Below the pieces are notes generated by a model, which had not been told where the DNA came from, made no database searches, and worked only from the letters and a program-made list of their open reading frames with translations. A DNA stretch of 64,000 nt. Origin: Heliopora coerulea. Taxonomy: Eukaryota; Cnidaria; Anthozoa; Scleralcyonacea; Helioporidae. Shown in pieces: positions 48,615 through 59,100 of the stretch. The position numbers and the translations under genes were made by a program. The DNA is taken from positions 62,001 through 126,000 of the forward strand of contig JASJOG010000109.1 of assembly GCA_030142905.1 (NCBI GenBank), in the 5' to 3' direction. How positions within the stretch are numbered: position 1 is the first letter of the stretch; each line of letters starts with the position of its first letter.

Positions 48615-49970
48615 TTACGAAAGGGAAAATAGCGGTGGCTTACACGTGGTCACCTCTGTGTCATCGTCTTCAATGTCATCTGACGACAGAAACTCGGCAG
48701 GAATGTTACTGCCACTAGGCGGCTCCATATTATACGTTGAAAGTTCTTCATTGCAAGTAATCAAGGTGTCAGTGCCAACTTCCGATGATGCAAGATCGAG
48801 TACTCTCCGCCAAAGTTTGTCGAGCTCTTCGTTTAGCTCCTTGAAAGGATCATCTTCGTCATTTACAGCACACTGCCGCGACTGCTTCGAAATGCCAGCT
48901 CTTTTGAAGCAGTTTTGTATTGTTTTTTCGGACACTAAGTCCCAGGCCGCAGTAAACATATTCATCGCCACTAACATGCTAATATCGGGCAAGGGGTTCT
49001 TTTTGTCAACCGCGCGAATGTAGAGCGGCACGGCGAGGACTCTGTAGTGGGCTTTGAGAGATCTAACGGCCCCTTGGTCCATTGGCTGGGTTTTCGAAGT
49101 TGTATTCGGAGGAAGAAACACTAAATTGATAGCTTCAAGTCAATCAACGTGCGGGTGGGCAGGGCAGTTGTCGACAATGAGCGCAATTTTCCTGCCTCCT
49201 CTTTCAAACTTTCTATGAAGCTCTCTGAGCCACTCTTTGAACAGACTGCTGTTCATCCAACTTCTTTTTTGTGCACGGTAACGACAAGGGAGGTTTTTCA
49301 CGCCAATAAAACACCGCGGTCTTACCGATTTGCCAATGACAAACATGGCAATTTTACTGAGCTTTCCACCAACACATTTCTCAGACTTCAAATGCAAAGT
49401 CTTGCGAGGAAGACCTCGATAAAATAAACTAAATTCATCAGCGTTAAAGATGTCTTCAACTTGTAATTGAAGAGAATAGTTGGCAGCATGGTTTCTTCCC
49501 AAAAGGCAGTCATTTGAGGAGTGCATGACTTTGCTTCTCCGGCGACAGTCTTAAATGTAACACCGTATCTAGACTCCCAACGGTCAAGCCAACCATCTGA
49601 AGCCTAGAAATTTTCAATCTGAAGTTCTTTCACAAACGGAATTGCTTTCTCATTCAGCAAAGAACCACTAATAAACACATTTTGCTCTCTTGCAGTTATA
49701 AACCAATTATAAATTGCTTTACTTAAAACTTCAAAACCTGCGCCTTTCAGCTTCAGTGTCTTTGTGCTTTTCCCATTCTCATAAGAAGCTGAAATCTTCT
49801 CTGCTCTTAACCCACGTGAACAAGGTGTTTGAACGGACGTTATATTTTGTTGCTACTTCTGTCTTTTTCAATCCCTCGTCAATATCTTTGAGAGCCTTAG
49901 ATTTCTCAGCGAACGATTTCGTAGTAATCTTACGTTTTGAAGACTTTTCCACATTTCCGAGCGGTACAAC
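48615..49970 (-). pseudogene. Tigger/pogo-like DDE transposase, inactivated
   Basis: Reading down from about 49970: a psq/CENPB-like helix-turn-helix (KSKALKDIDEGLKKTEVATK, NTLFTWVKSR), a second CENPB HTH (FVKEL ... ASDGWLDRW), then the DDE_1 catalytic core with FNADEF, IVDNCPAH and KTQPMDQG as the three Asp motifs. The second and third Asp are 30 residues apart, as in pogo-type enzymes. Stops after SREDFSF and ELQIENF and a TGA just before LEAINLVFLPPN break the frame, with a frameshift in the N-terminal part. The C-terminus is acidic (SSDDIEDDD). Confidence 0.75.
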
Positions 49971-50367
49971 TACAGCAAAAGACTCGCGCTTGCTCGAAAA
50001 CTGATGCCAAGATAAAAAAACAACCCAACTCCAAAAGAAGCCGTAGCGCAGCTTTTACACGCTTGAACCGCCTGAAGCAAATATATGTGCTGTCAACTTC
50101 AGATTGACGGACCGGATAATGCACATTTTTTACAGCTGTGTTTACAGCCTTCTTTGTCTTGTGAGTGTCGAGACTCAAGGGAGCAAAAGTGATTGTAATT
50201 GAGTGCTTCAGTAGCAACTTGCCACTGTAATATCACAAGCGAGTGTTCTAAGCCACGACCCTTGCTCAAGTGTCACCGTAATAACCAGCTGAGACTGAGA
50301 GCTACTTGCAACTTGACTTTAACTAATGGTTTCTGTGTAAACATCGGAAGGTATTATTTTTTATAAA
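49971..50367. promoter_or_regulatory. Divergent promoter region of element C
   Basis: The only sequence between the opposed 5' ends of the transposase and HIRAN genes; it must contain both promoters if either was expressed. No specific motif identified. Confidence 0.3.
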
Positions 50368-50717
50368 ATGGAATCCTTTATCAAAGGATATCATGTGTAC
50401 AAGGATGTATGGTCCCCAAAGCTTCTTGAGGCACTAACAGCTGCATCAGAGCCGAATAATATTGTCGACAAATATGCGGTGTGTGTGTGTTACGTAGGGG
50501 TGAAGTTGTTGGGCACTTGGTGAAAGGTAAATCTGGCCGTTTCGCGAAGAATATTTTCTACTTTTTGCGCGCTGATGAGCAGAACTCTTGCTTTGTGGTA
50601 ATTACTGGCAAAGCAGTTAACCGTGGCAATGGAGAAGGAAAGCAAGTACCATGCACACTGCACTTCAAGGGACAGAAAAAATTCATTGATATTTTAAATA
50701 AACAGCTGCATTTTTAA
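50368..50717 (+). pseudogene. HIRAN-domain gene of element C, one frameshift
   Basis: ATG 50368 opens FIKGYHVYKDVWSPKLLEAL and SEPNNIVDKYAV. The frame then breaks in a GT run at about 50477-50490, where one extra GT unit shifts it. The other frame continues with RRGEVVGHLVKG, FAKNIF and GKAVNRGNGEGKQVPCTLHF to the stop at 50717. Apart from this expansion the domain is complete and parallels the intact gene at 11746. Confidence 0.7.
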
Positions 50718-51108
50718 GCAACACGTCTGGATGAACATTGGGTTTTGACCACTGTTATTTATTGAGTTCCTGTTGACTATTCCTACCTACAAAAACTGTT
50801 GACACAAATACACTAATAAACTCAGTCTTCTAAATTACATCTGTATGTTTTGACTTTGAAAGATGAAGTTCGAGTTATCGAGGGTATAATTATAAAGAAA
50901 ATTACTTGAAGGGAAACAAAATCACTTCGAGTTAGCGGGAGGTTCGAGTTATCGAGGGTTCGAATCACCGGGATTCAACTGTAGGCTACTTTCGCTTTGT
51001 GCTGAGTAGGAGAACCGCAGGCTCTGGAGTCACTGGTGACTTCACGACGGGGAACTCCCCCGTTCGGTATCGATATCGTCCCATGATCGATAATTCCTTC
51101 CACCAACT

Positions 51109-51618
51109 ATGGCGTTCATACTTCAAGTAAATGCGTTTCTTTTACTCTTCTGCTCAAGCACTTATTCGCTAGACAACGGTTTGGGCCTTACACCTCAAAT
51201 GGGCTGGAATTCATGGAATCACTTTGGCTGTGGCATTAACGAAGAACTCATTCGAGAGACAATAGATGCTTTGGCTGCTTCTACCCTGTTTAAAGTAGGT
51301 TACGAATACGTAAACATGGACGATTGTTGGGCCTTCAGCCGCTCGGCTGAAGGAGTTATTGAAGCTGATCCGAAAGCTTTTCCAAATGGAATAGGTTCCC
51401 TGGCGAGTTATGCGCACGCAAAAGGTTTGAAATTCGGGCTGTATTCAGATGCCGGGTTTAAAACGTGCGCTAAACGGCTTGGCTCGCTTCATCATGAAAT
51501 CAGTGACGCCAGTACCTACGCTGAGTGGAAGGTCGACTATTTGAAATATGACAACTGCAACACGGACGATAGTAAGCCTGAAGTGAGGTATCCAATCATG
51601 AGAGATGCTCTTAACAAG
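51109..51618 (+). CDS. GH27 exon 1 (signal peptide and nucleophile half)
   Basis: 170 codons ending AACAAG|GTATGA. It includes the signal peptide, the WNSWNHFGC opening, MDDCWAF, the GLYSDAG strand and the nucleophile Asp in YLKYDNCN. Confidence 0.9.
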
Positions 51619-54600
51619 GTATGAACGGTGTATAGCACTCTAGTAGTTTATGAAACTCTTAAACAAGGGAAAGCCGGTGTCCATGTAATCGCTATGATCC
51701 CTACGATCACTCAATATCTTCGGCGGATCGCAGCTTGGTCAAACGTACGCTGCGCTCTCATGCATACTTCTGAGCACAGCGCTTGCTTGACCAAAAATTG
51801 GAAATGGATGTCGGCTTTGGCGATCGTCAGCAATCTCGACGATTGTGGCGTTCACGATTGCTGAGATAGGACGTTATATTTCCCGGTCACAGCTGCCCAA
51901 TGATCGCCGCGGTCGTTGAACTAGATTTTCTAAGCAATGGCGGTTGAAATATTGAACGGAACAAAAATAATTATGGAACTGTCCAAATTACGTTTGAACT
52001 ACTTCAAATATGCTCTCAGCTTGTAATATATCTTGATCATATTTGGCAAATGTCAAGATGGGAAAAAACAAGTACGAATAAGGTTTTCGAAGACTATATC
52101 ATAAACTATATAAGTGTCTTCAGGCGCTGCGTTTTATCACCAAAAAATACCGATAAAATTACTCGATCCTCTAATGTCAAGGCTTGGATAAAAGCCGTGC
52201 TGCACTCCTTGAAATATGACACCTTGACACGCTGGCAAGCACACTGCACGAGTCCGGAATTAATAACAAGCAGCTTTACGTTCACGTCTAATTTTCTGAT
52301 TTCAGTCTAGTGATTTTAGCAAATTGGTAACCGTATCTATTTTTCGATGAAAAGAACATCAGGGGTAAGAGAGCTAATTTAGATCTCTTTCGTCTTTGCA
52401 TGGGAGGGAGGATGCATGAGCGCTTTGCGGCAGCACTTGCAATCTTGTCCACAATTTTTATCCTTTTTCATTTCTTCATCGTTTACAGTCTTAACTGCTA
52501 TATTATTTCCTAAATTCCTAAACTACCGAAATGTTCTGGAAAGCTCTTAAATGGTCCTAAACTATACGGCATCAGCTCTAAGAGCTATTTCACTGTCAAC
52601 TTATGGTAAACCACTCTTCCGTAATTTCAGAATCATCCTCAGGGTATTATGAAACGATAACTTCACAATTAACCTACGCTGCCGAAGTCAACTGAAAAAT
52701 GTTGACTCGAGCGGGATTTGAACTCGCACCTTCGGGATACCGGTCCGCCGCTCTACCTGTTGAGCTATCGAGTCCACAGGGGTTGGAGGCGAGTTTTTAT
52801 CCAATTTAAGTGCACGAGATATTCTCGTGACAACTTAACGCTATCCATGAGGATGGATGTGCAGTGTATCCCGAAGGTGCGAGTTCAAATCCCGCTCGAG
52901 TCAACATTTTTCAGTTGACTTCGGCAGTGTAGGTTAATTGTGAAGTTATCGTTTCACTCTTCCGTAACTTGTGGCGAAGTTTGTGCGAACTCGGCATTTC
53001 AATAACTAAACCTACACGCCGTGGATGCTGTGCTGGCCAGAGGAAAAAGATCTTATCTCACGTTGTTCAAGAAGGACTAAACCCTCAAGCTAATTCTTTT
53101 CTTTATCAGCCGCTAGATTTGGAAAAGAAAATTTGTGACAATTTCCATTTTGAAAATCAATCATCTGAAGTGAATGTATTAAATATTCAGATTGACACCT
53201 ACGTACAACCAACACCAAGAACTCATTATGTGCCGAAGTTGATGCTTGCAAATGTTATGTCTTTAGTACCAAAACTGGACGAGGTTCAGGAGTTTATCCA
53301 TCGTAACAAAATCTGTTTGGCTTTCATTACTGAAAGTTGGCTTAAAGAATCGATTTCAGAGAGTGTCGTTAACATCCATGGTTTTACTATTCTACGTAAG
53401 GACAGGGTCACCAACAATCACGATGGAGTATGCGTTTATATCAAGGATGATAATATCAAGTACAGGGTTCTTGAAGAGTTGAGTTGTTGTCAGGACCACG
53501 AAATTCTCTGGCTTCAACTGAGACCCACCCGCCTGCCAAGAGGTGTTTCGTGCTTAATTGCCGCTGTAGTTTATCACCCTCCCGGGGCTGATGACAATTC
53601 CATCCGTGATCATTTACTCCATTCACTCGCTTTGGCGGAATCTAAATTCCCGAATTATGGCATCATAGTAGCTGGGGACTTTAATCGTCAGGACATTACA
53701 CTGATTAAGAAGCATTTTCGGTTAAAACAAATCATTAAGTCTCCAACTCGCAAAGATGTTATACTGGGCTTAGTGTTAATAAACCTAAAGGATTATTATG
53801 ACACACCACAATCACTTCCTCCGTTTGGGCTGTCTGATCACAACACTATCATGGTTTCACCCAAAGAGAGGTCTGTTAAACCTAATACTAGAAGTGCCAT
53901 CTACAAACGGGACTCTAGACCTAGCTGTAAAGCGGCGATGGGCCGATTTTTATGCTGTTTGGACTATCCTCTCTTACTCAATTCTTTTGAGATCTGCGAG
54001 GATTTAATGAACGTTTTTCAAGAAGTAATCCAGACTTGTCTTGATATATTTATGCCTCTGAGACGAATTCGTGCAATTCCAGCTGACGCACCATGGATGT
54101 CACAGAAATTGAAGTCACTTATCCGGAAGAGGCAAGAAACTTTCTGTAAGAACGGAGCTGATTCTTGCCTTTTCAAGTTTTATAGAAATGCCGTCAACCG
54201 TGAAAGAAAATCGTGCAAGGCTAAATATTATGATTCCAAAATACAATAAATGAAAGGTGAACACCGTAAAGTTTGGTGGAAAGAAGTTAAGCGGATCAGT
54301 GGAATGAGTTCTCGCACTAGTGACTTACTCAGTAAGATAAATGTTGATGAAGTTGAAGGTTTATCTACCCTGGAAATAGCCAATGTCATTAACAAGGCTT
54401 TCCTTGAGCCCCTAGAGGAGTACAGACTGCCCAGTCCACTTTGTCCCTTGCCATTAGAGGACTACCCAGAGTTTCTAGAGGTATCTGAAGGAAGAATTTT
54501 TAAATTATTATCAAGCCTTAAACCAGCAAAGGCCTCAGGTCCTGATGGTATTACCAACTGGCTTCTAAAGGAATATGCTGAGTAACTCACCTTTCCCGTA

Positions 54601-56088
54601 AAAACCATTATCAATGCGTCATTTAAGCAGCAACGTTTACCTGATGTATGAAAATGTGCTGATGTGACACCTTTGCCAAAGAAGCAACCCGTAGAAAACC
54701 TAAAGAAAGATCTGAGCCTATCTCACTAACACCATGTTTGTCAAAAATTGCTGAGGACTTTGTTGTTTGTGATTTCGTGAAGCCTGCTGCACTGAAAGTC
54801 CTTGACCCTAACCAGGGTGGTGCAGTCCCGAAATCCTCCACTACCATCGCCTTGCTGAGTATAATCCACGATTGGACAATTGGAACAGATGGTAATGGAT
54901 CTACTGTCAGGTCGATCCTTTTCGATTATCGAAAAGCGTTTGATTTTATCGACCACCGTATTCTCGTTAACAAGTTGTGCAACTTAGAATTAGCAACAAG
55001 CATTATCAATTGGATTATTGATTTCCTCAGTAACCGCTTCCAAAGAACCAAACTAGCAGATGGTTGTTACTCTGAATGGGGCTCAGTTCCATCAGGAGTC
55101 CCTCAGGGTACTAAATTAAGGCCTTGGCTGTTCATTATAATGACCAACGACCTAGTACTCAGCGACGCCTGTGTTTGGAAGTATGTGGATGATACAACGA
55201 CATCAGAGGTTGTCCCAAAAGGTGAAATCAGCGTTGCACAACTTATTGCTGATAAAGTAGCTGAGTGGTCACAGAACAATAGAGTCCAGTTAAATCCAGA
55301 TAAATGTAAAGAACTTAGAATTTCATTTGCAAGAAAGAAACAAGTATTTGAACCAGTTAAAGTTGGTGGAAAAGATCTAGAGGTAGTAACAAGCGCAAAG
55401 TTATTACGTGTAACCATCTCAAGCGACATATCCGTGGAACGAACATATAAATGAAGTCATAAAGAAAGCACCAAAAAGGTTATAATTTTTGGTTCTATTA
55501 AAAAGGGCCAAGGTACCCTGTGAAGATCTGAGGCTGTTCTACACTACATGTATAAGATCTGTATTCGACTATGCCGTGTCTGTGTACCACTGTTCGCTAC
55601 CAAAGTATTTAACGCATGAACTGGAACGTATACAGAAGAGGGGTTAGCCATTATGTGTCCCGGTCTTTATTACAACGAAGCACTTACTCGCACGGATTTA
55701 GTCTCGTTAAATGAACATCATCGTAACTTATGTAATTCCCTTTTCAATGACATTCTTAATGATGAGTCACAGACTTCGTTATTTACTCCCACCATTACAT
55801 CAACCCACCAGGTACACTTTAAGACACACAAGAACTTTTGATGTTCCTAAAGTGAAAACTAATCCAGCTAAGAACACTTTTATTATATCGTCAAGTCTCA
55901 ACTTTGATACAATTTAGCCAATTTTATATTTCGCAGTTTTGCTTGTACATAATGTTTTTTATGTTTTATCAAATTTCACCATAACTATTTAAGTTTGTAT
56001 GTACATTCGTATTTTGATATTTATTTATATTGTATTTAATACGCAATTCAGCCTTCTGGCTGCTATGTATTATTAATAAAGCGTCTAT

Positions 56089-56150
<62 letters not shown>

Positions 56151-59100
56151 GTCTGTCTGTCTATCTATCTATCTATCAAAGTATGTTTGGCATGACTTAC
56201 ATTTTAAACTCAGCTTTTTTAACATACAGTCGAACCTCCATTAAGCGGCCACCCTCTATTAAACGGCCGCATATTAAAGTCCCAAAATATTTGTAATACA
56301 ATTACTATAAAATATCCCTCTATTAAACGACCACTTCCATTAAGCTGCAGCGGCCACCTATGAGCGGTCCCAAATGATGTTTTATATAAATTATTACCTC
56401 TATTAAACGTCCAGCTTGCATGATTTACTTGGCGCAACTCTTTCAAGAGAACCGCACTAAAAGTTGAGCTGATAATGCATAATAATTTGCTTTATTTACT
56501 TAATAACACTTAAAAATAATGTTCAACACATGTCACTTGACATCTCACTCAACTTTAAGGGTCATTAAAATTCAAAGCATTGTTAGCAACAAAAGTGTCA
56601 GTGTTTGCGTTGCATAGAAACGCTCTATTACTTCGCGTCAAATTCCTCCTTTTTTAGCTTTGCCTTTAGCCAACTGATTGAAAAGGCATCTCCTGTGAAA
56701 TGAAATTCACAGGGAACTTCCAAACCATAGCCGCCACCTCTATTCACACGTTTGCCCTTGATCGCTGCTTTACCGAAGTTTGCCGCTTGTTTAAGAAACT
56801 TCGTGAGCCAGATTGCCATTAATTTTGGAACATGTCCAATGATTTCAAAATCCTCCCTCATTTCATTCGGATGCGAGTATCGTTTTCGGTAGACATATGG
56901 AGACGTGAGACCGGAAACAGTTGAAAGCTGGAGTGAAAGGGCACGAGAAATCACGAGAGAATGGAAGAAAGATGTGTGGAACATGGACGAAACTGGGAGT
57001 TTTTGGCGTGGTCTTCCTGAGAAGACTCTCAGCGAAAGAGGGAAAAGATACAGTGGCGGCAAAAACGCAAAGCAGCGCAACACGTGGGCATTTTTTGTTA
57101 ATGCCGCAGGGGATAAGGAAGATCCTATTGTTATCGGAAAGTCTGTAAAACCGCGATGATTCAAGCATTTAAAGGACAAAACGAGTCCGTCCAAATGCAA
57201 CTATTTTTCAAATGCCAAAGCCTGGATGAACACGGGTATTATGACTGAAGTTTTGTCAAAACTTAGTCGTCGATTGAAACGAAAGAACAGACGTATTTTG
57301 CTGTTTATGGATAATGCCCCTTGTCATCCAGAAAGCTTGAAGGACAGCTTTTTGAACATAAACATTGTGTTTTTGCCAAAGAATACCACATCCAAGACTC
57401 AGCCACTGGTATCATTGCCAACTGGAAAGTTAAGTACAAAAGCGATTGCTTCGCTATGTATGTGGTCAAGTCGACGGGTCAAGAGTGCAAGCGACATTGT
57501 GAAATCTGTGAATCTTCTTATGTCCATCGAATGGGGAAGACAGGCTTGGGACGAAGTGTCTTCTGATACAATCCATAGGTGCTTCAAGAAGATAGGATTG
57601 TATCCGGAAGAAATCGCTGTCGAAGACGATCCCTCAGTAAGCGATGACGAATATGACAGAGATTTACAAGAACCTGAAATTAAGTCGTTGACGGAGGCGA
57701 TTGGGCATGCTGAGGATCTGCGAAATTTTGCAATTTATAACGGATATGAGGAGCTAGCTCAATCAATATCTAAGACAAATGATTTGCTCTGTGCTTTGAA
57801 ACTCAATGCACCGCGGCGACAAATGCAGATTGAGGACTATTTTAAGCCAACATAGACTGCTAATAGTAAACGTATATGGTCGAACATATTGCACTTTGCA
57901 CTTTTCCAAATTTAAGTTGTTAGTCTTTTGTTGCCGCATTGTTTAGTTCTTGCACCAAGTTTGAAAACTCTTTTGTTAACAACTACTTGATCTTTCTAAA
58001 GTCTACTTATTACTGTAATCAGTGATTTGTGATTGAATAAATAGACATTGGACCACGCCCAAGGTCTACTTCTTGCGTACCTCTATTTAACGGCCACCTC
58101 TATTAAGCGGCCACAAAGCCGATCCCCGAGGGTGGCTGCTGAATAGAGGTTCGACTGTATTTAATATTATATCACAATTATTCCATCTTGTTGGTGGTCA
58201 CGTTATTGTATCAGGCAAAACTTGCCAAATATTTGCTGGCGTGCACAAAATAACCTACAAACTGGAAGCTGTATTGTTCAGGGTTTTCGTTAAGATTTAG
58301 AGTAGGAGGCTGCATGAAAAAAGTAGGCGGCTGTGTGGAATTGTGTTGCGGAAGGCACCATCATGCTAGCGGAGTCTAGGGGCATGCTCCCCCCAGTAAA
58401 TTTCGAAATTTGGACCCTCTTAAATGGCATTTCAAGCCATCTGGGAGAGTTTTTTTTGGATATAGTACACAGATAAAAACCGAAAGCTAATTGATTTCAC
58501 TTTTACTTAAACTTGAACTTTCAAGCCAAAAATTACAATTACATATACTCATGACAAAATCAACACAAAACTCTTCATTGATTCCCTATTCAAGATCACC
58601 TCTTGATTGCCTCTTGAAAAAGGTACCAATATTCATATTTTGTTCGCGCTCACACTTACGTTTGGACGCCATTTTGCTTTTTACTACTTGGGATCGAGAT
58701 TAGTTTGTAGAACTAAACCGCTGGACATTCTGCACTTTAGCAACACCACGCCGAGTTCTTCCCCGGGAACATGCCAAAATCATATCTTTTTCGCGATGTT
58801 TTTAACGTCAAAAAACTGAATACATTGTTAAAAGAAAAAAATCAAGAAGACAATTGTTTATTTACTTCACTAAATCACTAACTTATAGCCGGCGGTCAAT
58901 AGTGAAGTACCCGGCGGTGAACCGCCGGTAACCGGCTTCAGTTGAAAGCCCTGATTGTTTACCATGATCCATGTCGTACTTGGCAAAGGCCCAGTTCAAA
59001 CGCCGACCTTTCCACGAGCCGAACGTAATGTATAAATTATTACGACATATTTTAATCAATTTTAATCACGAATCGGCGCTACAGAGCATGCGTAATACAG

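Larger units (their letters stand above)
48615..50981. mobile_element. HIRAN-type pogo/Tigger element C with divergent transposase and HIRAN genes
   Basis: Transposase pseudogene on the minus strand (left), HIRAN gene on the plus strand (right), 5' ends facing each other across about 400 bp. The right terminus is clear: repeated gttcgagttatcgaggg words and GGGATTCAACTG|TA, ending at 50981. No matching left terminus is visible left of 48615, so that end seems lost or replaced and the true left border is uncertain. Confidence 0.65.
52300..56180 (+). mobile_element. CR1/L2-like non-LTR retrotransposon, decayed, with nested SINE
   Basis: The coding remains at 52955-55840 read first an APE-type endonuclease, then a reverse transcriptase. 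The 3' end is AT-rich, with aataaagcg and an (ATCT)n tail (56088-56180). The SINE at 52625-52954 interrupts the 5' part, so the LINE extends left of 52612, but its 5' limit cannot be fixed. It lies in intron 1 of the alpha-galactosidase. Confidence 0.65.
56227..58157. mobile_element. HIRAN-type pogo/Tigger element D, internally deleted, TA target site
   Basis: TA|CAGTCGAACCTCC (56225-56239) and ATAGAGGTTCGACTG|TA (to 58159) are matching inverted ends, with repeated ttaagcggccacc words in both subterminal regions. 1931 bp. It contains a HIRAN gene remnant (minus) and a transposase remnant (plus), both lacking their 5' parts and abutting near 56885. A deletion removed the divergent promoter and both N-termini. 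Confidence 0.8.

Noticed and set aside
52700..52775. Possible tRNA gene
   Set aside because: A and B boxes are present, but the anticodon stem does not pair and the sequence is one arm of a SINE hairpin.
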